DNA of 64,000 bases from Scortum barcoo (taxonomy: Eukaryota > Chordata > Actinopteri > Centrarchiformes > Terapontidae), in contig CM041544.1 of the NCBI GenBank assembly GCA_023238725.1, forward strand, positions 4,608,001 through 4,672,000. The letters run 5' to 3'. Positions 37,720 through 49,910 of this stretch are shown in pieces. Positions within the stretch are counted from its first letter, which is position 1. Each line of letters begins with the position of its first letter. The notes under the pieces are model-generated. The model did not search any database, had not been told where the DNA came from, and saw only the letters and a list, made by a program, of their open reading frames with translations. The translations under genes were made by a program, and so were the position numbers.

Positions 37720-38881
37720 GAGCAACATTACGCTAAAATGCTACAAGTGAGAGAAGTTTTTTTTTTTTTTTCTTTTCTTTTTTTTTTTTTTTTTTTTTGG
37801 ACGGACGGATTTTTTAGACATTCATCCATCAGTGTGAAGGATGGTGATGTGAGGATTTTAGGACTTTAGGACAGATAAGCTTTTACTTCTACCTGAGCCT
37901 TTTCAGTCACTACTTAAGAGAAAGGCTGTTGGTTTTACATGATTTACATGTGTATATTGTTATTGTATTGTATTATAGTTATGTGTGATGACTGAATAAA
38001 TAAATTCATTCATTCATTCAGGTTAAGGAGACACATTTTCACTCTTAAACATTACACTCAAGGCTCAGGGTGTATCGCTCATCAGGAAGTGGTTTGACTT
38101 AAGGTGATTTTCAAGTTGCAGCTTTATTGTGAAGAAGTACCCTGAAACAACCACGTGTGACCCAGACATAAATGTTCCCGTTATGACACGGCAAAGAATG
38201 AGTAACTGTCCTGTAGTGTAGTGTCTACTGAAGGGAAAGTGTTAAGTGGAAGGTAAAGTAACGTGAGATAAGGAGACACTGTGCTCATGAACTATTTAGA
38301 AAACGTGCTGTTTCACATCAACAGTGAGGGTTTCTATTGGATGAGGCTGCATCATCTTGTTTCTCTACACCTCATTCATAATATATCAGGGTTTTTTTGA
38401 GGAAATGGGCATGGGTTTCAGTGGGCAGAAGTCAAACACTTTTTATTTCGGGCGTTCCGAATATAAATGTTAGAAATCTTCAATGCAGTACAGTGAAAAT
38501 AAAATATTTGAATGTGCACTAAAGCAAGCAAACTTGGTGTCTTCCTCAGGCAGCATCAGTGCTACATGAGGAGTCGCTGCCTGTCCAAGCTTTTTCGTTC
38601 TCCTGTCGGCTCTTAGTGCCTGCATTTGTGCACATATGTACTTTTCACTTATATACATTGAACATCTCCCATTTTTTTTCTCTGTTACATCTCTGACAAA
38701 GAAGCAGTGAAAGAATCAGCTTCTCATGTGTGGAAAGTGGTTGGCGAATAGCTGTGAAATGTGTAACAAAGTAAATAAATGACACATCAAACGCTGTTGA
38801 GTAAAATACACAGTCTTATTTATCATTCCAGAGAAGCATTGGTTCATTGGTTGTGAAAGAAAATATTCCAGACTCACCCTG

Positions 38882-38883
<2 letters not shown>

Positions 38884-38956
<73 letters not shown>

Positions 38957-38977
38957 ACATACACACACACACACACA
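38884..38977. repeat. Long (AC)n microsatellite
   Basis: More than 40 AC units with AG and AT interruptions at the right end. Confidence 0.95.
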
Positions 38978-39843
38978 TGATGGCCTGACTGTCGTCATTT
39001 GGTTCGGCCCCGAGCGTATACAAGATACTGTCTTTCACATATTATTCAGATATTGTCGCAAGGTTGTCAAAATGCAGCTTCTAGATGAAGGAGAGAGAAG
39101 AGGTAATAATCAGATGGTGAGATCTAGACCTCACCACAGACCTCAGCACAGCTCTTTGAGAACATATGTGTATTTTACTGTTTTGCAGTCAAATGCTCAA
39201 TTTCAAACAGATTCCCTCGTACAAAGTGAATCCTCATCACAGAGATTAAATATGAGGCGGGACTAATAATCAAGAAGTGAAAACTGAATGGATTTTTTTT
39301 CTTTGTGCCACCTCAAAACAATGGCGATTATATTACTAAGAGCTGGAGCATGTTGCGTCTGGCCTCGTGACTTCTACGTACTTTCACCCAGCAGAAAATA
39401 CATTTAGCTGATATTTTGTTTATACAAGCTACCAAATCCTTCATTCCACCTAGGAATGTCCTGATAATTTTGTTTTCTGCATAATCCCAGTCATATTACT
39501 GTGTATTCTGCTGATGCTGCGTCAAATCCATCGTGCATTTTTTTTCAGAATGTAAAAACTCTTTCTGGGCGTATTTGAGCAGATGGTGTCTTAAGCTTGA
39601 AGCTCTTGGTGGGTGAGCTAGAGACACCCTGTGAGCGTCAGTGGTGCTCTACTGACCAGAGAACGTCATAACCATGCGTATGATACCAAAATGGATACAA
39701 GATGTTCTCCCCCTTCTTATCAATAAACCCACATATGAATATATATTGTCAACATAACCCATAATGAACCAAAGGTCTGTCCCTTTCCAACATTCAACAT
39801 TTTAGAGGACTCTTTGAGCTGTTAAGTTAGAAGTAAGATTCAT

Positions 39844-40165
39844 GAATTTATTGTCATTGCACAACAATTAACATTCAATTCAATCATTGTCAATGAAATT
39901 CTTAAAATCTCTTGCTCCCTACAAACAATGCTCAGAAATATTAGCAGGAATGGAAATACTCAAACAAAGAAAATGGATTAAAGAATAAAAATATAGAAAT
40001 AAATAATAGTACAAGAGTACTCAATATATAAAAATAAATATAAACCTAAAATTTAAATTAAACAAGTAAAATATACATTTTACAACTAAGAAAATATACA
40101 ACTAGAAGAAATACAGAAATATATATACAGATATACAATAGAATATATGCAATATACAATAGTAG
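39844..40165. repeat. Degraded LINE-like 3' fragment with AT-rich tail
   Basis: The segment begins 'gaatttattgtcattgcaca', soon followed by 'caatgaaattctt'. This is the wording of 3' ends of certain fish retrotransposon fragments ('tttattgtcatt...aacgaaatt'), known from memory. An A/T-rich region with many 'atataca' and 'aaataaa' phrases follows. There is no reverse-transcriptase frame. Confidence 0.45.
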
Positions 40166-41069
40166 AGAGATCCTGCATGCTCATTGCTTCGTTTGTGCCA
40201 CATTAGAGAGGAGGGGGTCTAGCTAGCTTTAGTTGCCTTTCTGCTGTGTGTAACTTTGTACATTACTCTGATTCAAGCAGTTACAAGTAACTGACATGCA
40301 GAGTCATGGAGTAATTGGGAGAACAGACACACAGACTGAGCTGAATTGTGGGTGAACAGGTTAACTGCTGGTGTATCAACAGGTATTTTAAGTAATATGA
40401 GGAACTATTTTAAGGCCAGGCCTACGCAGATGCTGCATCAATCAGATTGCTACTGCAGATATTTCCAGTGGTACCAGAAATTCATTCCCCCTGAAGATAA
40501 CTTAGGAGGAGCTGTCACTGCAGAAAAACAAACTTACAGTCAAGTAGCTGTTAGTGTTGATATATGTCTGAAAACTGCTGGTAACTGTAGATTTGTTCGT
40601 GCAGATTTCACTGGAACACAGTACCATACGTGGAACCTGATCTCAGTAAACATATCAGAATCGCTTTGGGCTAGATAGGGCAAGATAGTCTCACATGTCT
40701 AAAACTGGTTTGGGACATCCCGCTTTGGGTAGTTTTTTTTTTTTTATGATATCTCTCAGGCCAACTAATCTAAATCTATTAAAAGTCTCTCAGTGTGCCA
40801 AAAGAATTCCACCACCCCATGCTGTGCATTGTACAGCTAGTTACAGAAGTCAGAAAAAACAGATGAACAAACATCTGCTTAGCTGCATGGCTTCTGCAAG
40901 TTTCTGAGTCTCAAGTGTCAACTTTACTTTACTCTTCCTTGTAATTATTACCATCGCTGGCGTGCCAAAACATGTGGAGTGCCAGGTGATTCCCGCCTGT
41001 GTAGCACTGAGGTTACTGAAAATCATAAGCATAGAGCATGTGTGCGTATCTGTGTGTGTGTGCATGTAA

Positions 41070-41098
41070 CATGTGTGTGTGTGTGTGTGTGTGTGTGT
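41070..41098. repeat. (GT)n microsatellite
   Basis: About 14 GT units. A second GT tract followed by a GA tract lies near 41.2 kb. Confidence 0.85.
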
Positions 41099-41850
41099 AC
41101 GTGTGTGGCAAGGCATGTCCTGGTTACGGCTGTTGAGGAATTCTGTTTGCATTGTGCAGTACGATTGCGCACTTTAGAGCCAGGTATCGTGTTTGTCTGT
41201 GTGTGTGTGTGTGTAAGTGAGAGAGAGAGAGAGGGAAAACACACAGGAGAGGGAGAGAGGTGTGCCCCTGTGTGAACCAGGCAGGCCTGTAGCCTCATGC
41301 CAGCTCTGTGCCACTGCCGGCTGACGTCATGGAAAGAAGCATCAGACTCTGAACTCGCGCGGCTGGGAACAACCAGCAGCGTCGGCTTGAGTTAACTACA
41401 ATCAGCCACGCTGCGCACACACACACACTTTACACACACACACACACACACTTACAATGCACTCACTGTGTCCGTCGCCTGCTATTTGGTCATGAACTCT
41501 TCAAGCTATGGTGTGTTTTTCACTTGAAAAACCTCAAGAACAAAGTGTATGTCGAATACACAGTGTCATGACTTCTGCTTTGAGTAACTTGGCAAGAATC
41601 CAGAGGCCGTTTCACACAAAAAAACTTTGGTCGCAATCCCAGTGAATTGAATCAGCAGTGTTGCTTTAATCATGTGGGCACATCTTGTCATCAGGAAACA
41701 TTTAAGAAGACTTGAAACTGGCGTTGCCAGTTCACACTGTAACACCACTCAGCCAACGCCACGTGCCTTCGCTGCTGCAAGTCGACCTGATGCATTCCAC
41801 TCGACTGTCACTGACTTCAGTCCCGGCTCGTTAGGAAAAAAAACTGTGAA

Positions 41851-41875
41851 TTTTTTTTTTTTTTTTTTTTTTTTT
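41851..41875. repeat. Poly-T run
   Basis: Twenty-five consecutive T residues. Confidence 0.85.
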
Positions 41876-43417
41876 AGGCCTCAAAACTCATCGCCCTGTA
41901 GTTCCACTGTAACATCCTGGAAAATAAACAATAAAAGCTGTTAAACTGGTTTTTACAGAGGTGCGACTCCAACCAAAGGCTGTTGTGCAGAGCTGCCTGT
42001 TGGTACCTGCAGTCTTCCTACAGATCTAGTTATATGTGTCTGTAGGTCGGTGTGTATCCTAGCTGTTGTATCTCGTGCCCTTCAGCGGCACAGCAGATAT
42101 GCAGCTCGAGGGAATTCTTTGAGGAAATAAAATTATTTATTTTATGTCACAACTCGGTCATAGTTCACAGCCATGTTTGCACCACCCACCGCAAAAAACC
42201 TGCCACAGCGCTCACTGTTTCTCCTCTTGATCTTACTCTTGTGTAGCTCTCTTGTTCTTTTTGCCGAGGCTGTGTTTCCCCCTTCATATCAAGCTGCAGG
42301 TTTATGGCGGTTTAGACGAAGCCTGCAGTGTCTTACTTACTGACTGAAGAACTAGAGAACCACCTGTACTGCTTTCTGCAAAACGTCATTCTTTTCTAAG
42401 AGGACTCTGATGCATTTCTTCAACTAAGAGGGTCATCTTAACTATTTACAGGAATCTAACTCTGAGGGTTTTGTGAGTGTAAAGACATATATTGACACCT
42501 GGCAGTCAGCTCTTACTCACACATGCAAAGACTGATCATAAAATGAAACAATGTCTGTGCTCTTACTCATTCAGCTTCTTCTTCATGTGTTCTCAGCTGC
42601 TATGAATATCACAGGTGGCACATAACAGGAAAGTGACATCCATCGGACTTAGTTGCAGAAAAATGTCACAAGTCTTTGCTTCTCATTTCCTTCCAATCAA
42701 ATTCTGTATCGGGACTGTCTCAGGGTATCCCAGTCATTTACACATAAGCAAAGCAGGGCCATTTGCCTGCTCCAAATGTGTGCAGTAGGGTTACATGGGA
42801 ATCCGGCATTGCTCCTGCTGCACTACAAACATTGATTTGCATTGCACCACACTGAGTTGAATGATCCCACAAACAATTTGCATTGGAAACTTGTCCCGTC
42901 ACAGGCCAGCGATGGTGGTAAATCCCCACATCCAGTCTTGTGATCTGTCAATTGAAGGTCATCAGATAGGTCATTGATTTCATGGTTTGTTAAAATACCC
43001 AATCTGTGATTATATCATGGCTGCTGAACCCTCAGGCCTGTCTGACAGAGAGGTGTATTGAAAAAGCATTGTGAGTAATGTTATATCTCTTAATAGAAAG
43101 AGTTAACTTGATAAACTCCAGACTGTATCCCGAAGCTTCATATTTGCCATATTATATTCTCTTTGAGTCTTTGAATGTCGAGTGTATGAGCCGTCGGACA
43201 GCAAAGCAAAGAATCCTCGTTGTACGTCATCTTACAAACTTCTCAGATTCCTGTGCTAATTTTTCACCTCTAAATAGGAACCACAAAATAGGACTCAGGC
43301 TCCCCAGATTAGTCCTCATCAAAGGCCCTCTCTGTCTTGGAGATGATATCTGGTGCACAGTGCAGCTTTTGACCTCTATACTAGTTCATGAAGATGAAAC
43401 AAACTGTGGAAACACCA

Positions 43418-43421
<4 letters not shown>

Positions 43422-43507
<86 letters not shown>
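43422..43507. repeat. (TA)n microsatellite
   Basis: About 43 uninterrupted TA units. Such arrays extrude cruciforms and are prone to length change and assembly error. Confidence 0.95.
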
Positions 43508-43509
<2 letters not shown>

Positions 43510-44479
43510 GAATTATCAGTGTAACAATCTCAGTTGTGGCACTAAACCAAGCCAGCCAGTCTTGCTTAATCAAAATCGATTGGCTCCTGATAACTAAAAT
43601 TAAAACAATGAAACCATGATAAAACACAGCAAGTATTGAGCATTGTGATTGTGATTAAGAATTTGGAGGGTAATGCCTTTGGTCAGGCTATTCATACTCT
43701 AACAGCCCTCACTTTGACTAATATGTATTTTAGACAAACAGGAACCTCCTGTGAATTCAGATGTTGTCAAAAAACAGGCCACTGTAAGATGAAGAGGAGA
43801 GACAGAGAAAAAGAAAGCAAATGAGAGGACACACCGTCTGACATTCTTGCGAGGGTGAAAAATGGTCCCATATGGCAGTGCTCTGTTAGTCATGACAGCA
43901 CAGACAGACAGACAGGCCTATCGCATCACCGCCACAGCAGCTGTCACTGTCTGAGGATTGTTTAGAGAGGCCACTACTGTTGTTGCCCATCATAAAACCA
44001 GGTTTTATAGATACAGTATTTGACGTGTCAATATTTCGGCCGCTACTCGACTCAAATGTCAACAGTTTTCTTGTGAACAGTGTTGGATTTAATTGGATTT
44101 GGTCACAGGTTTGCTCTTTAGTGAAGTAAAATAAGGTCACTGGTTGATGCTGTTTGGCTTTGGGCTGATAGCATTGGTGATTCTTGTAATGAAATTACCA
44201 CCTGGACTGTCTGTTTTCCAACATAGACCTGAATTTACAGCCTGGAAAGATAAATAGAATGCAGTCGATTAACACAAGCGTGTGCACGTTGGTGTGCGCA
44301 CACACACGTACACGTCACATTGGAGCCTGACATTAGTTGCAGGCTCCTTGAGACTGTGACCTTTTCCATCGTGAGTTGATAGGTCCACTAATCTTTTCAA
44401 GTTTGAGCTGCTGTAGCGCCTCGCTCTCTGGTCATCGGGCTAAGTGACAAGCCATAGGTTGATAGAAAATCCATAGTGT

Positions 44480-44760
44480 TATTGCCATACATTACTTTTA
44501 TTTGATTGGGCCTGTACTGAGCATAATGCAGCGCTGAGGTGGGGTGCCGGCAAAGGAGCGGGGCTCCGTTCGGCTCCAGGGACCATTTGTCGCTCGTCCA
44601 CCCTCCCCAGCACCCGGTGACATTGATGTATGTCCTCTGCCTACCATCAATAGGCCTGACCCTGCGAGTGCTTGTGAGTGCTCTAAATCACTCCGTGGTA
44701 TTGATTTTCCATTAGAGGTCAGCCATTCTGAGCACCTCTGACAGCGTGCTCACAAACACC
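44480..44760. promoter_or_regulatory. Candidate conserved non-coding element, intron 2
   Basis: Repeat-free block with ATTTGATTGGGCC, ACATTGATGTATG, ACCATCAATAGGCCTGACC and TTGATTTTCCATTAGAGG phrases. Short ATTGAT/ATCAAT motifs recur on both strands. The mixed AT-core and GC texture is typical of conserved developmental elements. There is no coding frame with recognisable homology. The call is inference. Confidence 0.33.
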
Positions 44761-45416
44761 TCACTATATGTAAGAGGGAATGTTCAAAGAAAGCAACATA
44801 AGGTCATGTGATTCTGGATGAGGTACCAGTTTCACTTTATATAGAATATAACCTCCTATTTACATTCATTACAGAACAAGCACGCAAGTTTATACTAATT
44901 TTACAACAACTTCTTTTTTCTCTGTATTGTCTGGAGCTTTGCCCACATTCTGCTAAACATTCCTGACATATTCGCGCAGCCGTGGAGCTGTTCCTGGTGG
45001 AGTGAGTGATATGTCTGCACGAGTTGTGACGTGTGAGCATCTGTCACACCCTGCTGTACATACATACTCCGCTGCAGGCACATCCCTGATGGTAGATGAA
45101 GAGGGGCCGACGTTGTGCCTGTGGAACAAGCTCACTAAGTGCCTTCTGCCTACATTAGCAAGGCACTTTGTCTTGTGTAAATATAGTAGCATGTCACAGA
45201 CTGGAGTTAGGAAGAATTGTGGAGGCCCAGGCGCCACACTCATATAGGTTTTGTGCTCGACTGAATAATTCAACTTAAGGTTTGTTTATTATGAGCAAAT
45301 GGGCCTACTGTAGTGTTGGTTCAGCTGTTATGGATGCACTGCAGAATGAAGTGCAGTGGAACTGTTTGTCCCTTTCCCTCCTCTTTGACCTGTTTTTTTT
45401 GTCTCTTCTCTTACAG

Positions 45417-45517
45417 ACAGTACAGACACATAAGCCTCACTTCTTGGCAGTGCACTGTCAAGAGGTGGGTGGGAAGAATTATGAGGCGTCCATGTCACAC
45501 GTGGATAGTTTTGTCAA
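45417..45517 (+). CDS. INPP5A: INPP5A coding exon 3 (residues 41-73 and part of 74)
   Basis: Encodes TVQTHKPHFLAVHCQEVGGK followed by NYEASMSHVDSFV and the first two bases of Lys74. It aligns with vertebrate INPP5A, whose human sequence reads HFMALHCQEFGGKNYEASM. The HCQE segment contains E56, equivalent to the Mg2+-coordinating Glu of the inositol 5-phosphatase fold (family knowledge). The acceptor is a T-rich tract ending TTACAG and the donor is AA|GTAAGT, leaving phase 2. Met-to-Leu, Leu-to-Val and Phe-to-Val changes against human are conservative. Confidence 0.95.
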
Positions 45518-45886
45518 GTAAGTATTGTGCTCATGGGCTAGTTGTTTGCCTAATTGTTGTTTTTTTTAGCATAATGGAAATACCTGAGAAGTTTCTGTAG
45601 TAACACCCATTTGATGGCTTGTGGAACATTCAGGACTAGTGTGTTTTAAACTGAACAGACTGCTCCCCCCACTGGTCATATCACAGCTGTACGTCAGCAC
45701 AGGAAAACATGTTGTTTTCTTTGCAAAGAATAAGCCTTATAGGTAAATTTAGGTTTAGGATACATGTGACCTTTATTTAATATAGAGTTATTTTAAATGT
45801 GTGTTCAACTAGAAAAAAAAGAGATGTTTTTGGATTTTATTGACGCATTTCCTCTTTTATCATTGTGTGTGTGTTGTGTCCATCAG
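45518..45886 (+). other. INPP5A: INPP5A intron 3 (369 bp)
   Basis: Short intron with a perfect GTAAGT donor and a CATCAG acceptor. Instead of a long pyrimidine tract, the acceptor is preceded by a TG-rich stretch (about 45864-45879). Confidence 0.9.
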
Positions 45887-45974
45887 AGAGCTGTTGTCCA
45901 GTGATGCCATGAAGGAGTACAACAGAGCCCGCGTCTACCTCGATGAGAACTACAAATCCCAGGAGCATTTCACA
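45887..45974 (+). CDS. INPP5A: INPP5A coding exon 4 (end of residue 74 to residue 103)
   Basis: Completes the Lys74 codon and encodes ELLSSDAMKEYNRARVYLDE then NYKSQEHFT, essentially identical to vertebrate INPP5A. The exon ends in phase 0 before a GTGAGT donor. The next expected residues (human ALGSFYFLHESL) and the catalytic core motifs with the DFNFR and GDHKP segments are not in the window, nor is the C-terminal CaaX box. The gene is therefore truncated by the window edge, not broken. Confidence 0.95.
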
Positions 45975-47132
45975 GTGAGTGCTGTTTGATACAGTGATGG
46001 TGCATTCACATGTGATGGGAAAGAACATGCAAACTCTGAAATGTGATGTGCTCTTCCTCAAAACTTACATGTGTAGATTAAGGGCTGAAGATGGAAAAGT
46101 AGTAGATTTTTTTTTTCTTTATTGAGTCTGTTTCAAAGATCAGGATTTTATTTTGACTGATCAGCCAAAACTTGTACACATATTAAATAAAGTTATAATA
46201 ACATGAGAGACACTTTCCTTATTCTCCCACAAGATGGAAAACAGGCAGCAGATATATGTAGTTCACATAGTTCTAAAATAAGACGACTTGCTGCATCAAA
46301 TGATAAGCCTGCTGTCAAACACGTGAAGCCTGAAAATTTTTGATACGAAAAAGTTAACCAATTTCCCACCTTTCAAAAATGTGTTTCCCTATCTTAGCCT
46401 AAAGCCTCTAAGACCTCTAAGTAGTAGTAATAGTTCTGTAGTTGTAGCTTTAGCAGTAGCGGCTGACTGACGGTGCATCTACAGGTAATAGTAATAATAA
46501 TAATAGCGCGATGAATCATATCACTTTCATGCTGCCAAACTTGTCTGTCACTAATAAGGAAACAACTCAGACGGCGACGGTTAACATGTGTCATCAAACA
46601 AGTCTTTTTGTTAACACAGCTCTTAATTAGGACACTGTGGTGGAACTTTAGCTTGTGGTTGACACTGGGCCGTCCACTTGCTGTAGACTGAAGATCAAGT
46701 CAAACCTGTCACTCGCTATCTCATGAAATGTGTAGAAGTGTGTAAAAAGCCGAGAATGATGCAGCTGTAGTTTTGTTAAGCATGGTGTTTGGTTTTGATT
46801 GGATTATAATGATGCACTGATTCATCAGTGCATCTTTTAGGGTGTGTGGGTTATTAAGATCTGAATACAGCATAAACATATGACCCGCAGATAGACTAGA
46901 AACATGGCACATGAACTGACAACTTCCTTAAGCTGATTGATCTGTAGATGTTGGTTGAAGCAAAGATAAATTACATGTAGATACTTCATGGGCTCTGTAG
47001 ACTGTGTTGTGTATAAAGAAGCATTGCTTTGAGTAAATGCAAATGCATGTGAACAGGAGACTGAAACTACATATACCTCCAATGATATGTGGAGTTACTG
47101 CCGTCCACTGAATATGTAGTGACAGCTGATGG

Positions 47133-47146
47133 CCACCAGGTGACAG
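47133..47146 (+). promoter_or_regulatory. CTCF-like site
   Basis: CCACCAGGTGACAG differs at one position from the CTCF core CCASYAGRKGGCRS (consensus recalled from memory). It lies near the left edge of the region rich in candidate regulatory blocks. Confidence 0.35.
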
Positions 47147-47799
47147 TAGATGCTTGGAAATCATTTTGTTGTCAGCACTCAGATTAAACTTTTAAATGTT
47201 TTGGGACTGGTTCTTTATTGATTATCGGAATATTTTAGCAAATCATGGCTTCCTTAGCATTAGTTTATATGAACTTTTTATTAACAAAAGTAGGTTTTTA
47301 ATACAGTTAATTGTAAAGCAATGGATACACAGGATAAAAACACCTTGACTTGCAAGAGACAGCTAAAAGTCAATGCAAATATTTGAATTTGTCCCATTTT
47401 GTCAAAGAATCCTATCCAATAGTGGAATAAAGTCTTACTCTGAAAGATGTTAATGTTCTAAAATCAATTATATATCAATTTACCCGTTTAGCTGACTCAG
47501 TGAATCAATGAATAACACAAACATCTATGGATGTAATTTGGCCATGTATGGAATTATACTTATGACTGATCCCATAATCTTGGTGAATGAGCCTTTTCAT
47601 TGATTCATTTGTAAGTAGCTGTTTTATTCATGGCCTCTTGGTGGAGCCAGATACTTAAACCTAACAGCAGTAGTAGCTCTGTTACCATCCTGAAGCTCAC
47701 GAGGAAACCTGCTTTTAAGTGTAGTTTTCTTTTACATTGTCTCATGCTTAATTGACAGACTAGAGGTGTATCAGAAGATCATCTCTGCATTTCCAACAG

Positions 47800-48320
47800 A
47801 TTAAGAGGAAAAAAGACGACATTATAACACTGAGATTGGACCACGTATGGACGGCGGTCCCACTTTGTCTGCCATCACTAAGTTGTGTGTGTCTTGGTTC
47901 TCCTCCATGTTTTCGGCGTTATCACCACGCTACACTGCACCCCCACAAACGCTCATAAATCACAGCACGCACTGAGTCACATTTGCTCTTTTCAAAAAAA
48001 TATTACAAACATTGGCCTTTAGAAAATATAATTATCTGCCATTTCCTATAAGCGCCGCTAATATCCCAGCATTATGAGCTGTTTATTTAATGGTGTTTGT
48101 CTATAGATTAACCTTTTTGTTGTATTTTCATTTTCATCAAATAGAGAAGGCAGTTTGTGCTTCTCTTTGTGAATCAGTCAGTGGAAAGGGAAACATCTGA
48201 TGCGCTTTCTATGATGTTGATATTGAAATCCTGGCAACAGTAAATATGAATAGACTCTCCAGTCTCTCTCACACAGGGCTTGCCATTTAGCTTTGATGAC
48301 ATCACGTATTTGTTTTCTCA
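47800..48320. promoter_or_regulatory. Candidate conserved non-coding element, intron 4
   Basis: Repeat-free block with ATAATTATCTGCC, CGCCGCTAATATCCC, GTTTATTTAATGG and a terminal TTTGATGACATCAC. No frame with homology. Ranked lower than the blocks to the right because its left half is plain. Confidence 0.28.
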
Positions 48321-49329
48321 ATCTTCGATTTTTTCCCCCCGTGCTCCAGGGATAATTGTTTGTTGTCTGCCCCGCCTGTCAATTTTCAGATAATGTAAGT
48401 GGGAACACTTTTCTGGGTCCAGAGCTTCCACTTTCTATGAGCGTGTGTTTTCTGGTGTTTCTGGATCGAGTCGTGCACATGTAGTTTCTTTGGAAGTAGA
48501 CAAGTGAGCGTTTGGGATGAGTGTGAGTGTAGTAATGTGGTGAGTGTATGGTAAAGGCCAGTGAGATTGTTTACATGCCTGCCCTGTGTGAGAGTGTGTT
48601 TGAACTGCATTTCTGTGTCAGTGAAAGAGAGGACTGTGACTGATGAATGAATATGTGAAGTTCTGTTTCTGAGAGATGTTTTCTGCAGTCGTGATTAGAG
48701 CTAAAAAAAAAAGTCAATTAGAAAGTTGACACGAACTTGATCAGCAACAATTTTTTTTTTAAGGAGAAAAGCCCCAAAATCACGTGCTTCAAGATTCTCA
48801 GATGAAGATTTTCTTGTTTTATTATATGATGGTAAATTGAATCTCTTTGGGTTTTTGAATTTTGATTGGACAAAACAGGTTATTAGATTATGTCAATTTG
48901 TGCTCAATTTGAGAAATTGTTGTAGTTTTTTCTTTTTTTTCCCCCGAATTTTTTAAACATTATGGACCTTAAGATTAAGCCAAATATTCAGAATAAAATT
49001 TGTAATGAAAAATGATCATTAGTTGAAGCTCTAACTGCCCTTAAAACTGACAAAATTATGAATCATTTAACAAGTGGACTTTGGTATCTGTGAATGTCAT
49101 TATGTCAAATACCACAGAGAAATGCCCTCTAAGGTTTTGAAAGAAATTACTTATTTTGTCAGAAATGTGGACCTAAAGAGAACTTTTGTATTATTAAAAA
49201 CAGTGAGTTTTTGTTCAAATTAGATTTCATTTCATTTCTAAAATGCAGTGTCGTGGCTGGAGGAAGCCGTTTACTGAGTCTCAATTTGTCTAAATGAAGC
49301 TGTAATCATTTCTTGGTGTTAAAATGCGA

Positions 49330-49910
49330 CATGTAACACCTTGATGCTGAATGTGAACAATGACAAGTCCAGGCGTGCCGGAGCTCCTTCTCTCCTCCCA
49401 GAGGAAGGCAGCGGTGATGGAGAAGGGCTTGACTGACACGTCCCCCCTACGGCTGAGCGCGGGCCTGGTGTTTTACAGCCCTGTTAAGGTATACAGCAGG
49501 TAAAATGTCAATTAGGAAGGCCCGCCCTGATAACTCAACTCCCAATCCACTTGTTCTTGGCCATTAATATTTATCATGGGCCTGGCCCTGGAGCTGCAGC
49601 CCATGTCATCTGGAATGATGTGCGCTGATGTTACCGCTGCCTGACACACACTTGTACTCCGCCGTCCGTACTGCTTAACAGAAAATGCCCGCGGACCTGC
49701 ATGCACAAACACACACCTGCCGCTGTCACACGGTCTAATCGAGCCTCCCACATACACAGACAGAGACACACGGCGGCACACACTCCTCGGCCCTCAGTTG
49801 TTCCAGGGCATTTTAATGGGAAATTAAAGGCATCCCTCATGTCTGTGGTCTGCAGGACAGGAATGAGAGCAGTGACAGAGGATAAATCAGGCTCTGTGGC
49901 TTGACAGGAC
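49330..49910. promoter_or_regulatory. Candidate conserved non-coding element, intron 4
   Basis: GC-balanced sequence containing TGTCAATTAGG, CCATTAATATTTATCATGGG and CATGTCATCTGGAATGATG. After a CA-rich gap comes GCATTTTAATGGGAAATTAA with a RUNX-type TGTGGT at 49844-49849. Homeodomain cores are spaced within CpG-containing sequence. Open frames on both strands do not resemble known proteins. The call is inference from texture. Confidence 0.4.

Larger units (their letters stand above)
35837..45416 (+). other. INPP5A: INPP5A intron 2 (9.6 kb)
   Basis: Runs from a GTAAGAG donor to a T-rich tract ending in TTACAG. It contains poly-T runs, (AC)n, (GT)n and (AT)n microsatellites and a degraded LINE-like repeat near 39.9 kb. 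No frame looks coding: the 148-residue frame ending near 43.5 kb is produced largely by the AT array. A block near 44.5-44.76 kb looks more constrained than its surroundings. Confidence 0.85.

Noticed and set aside
40346..40678. 110-codon frame on the + strand in intron 2
   Set aside because: Composition is not obviously repetitive, but there is no recognisable homology, no splice context and no matching INPP5A segment. Chance length is plausible.
43078..43524. 148-codon frame ending in an Ile-Tyr repeat
   Set aside because: Much of its length is the translation of the (TA)n microsatellite.
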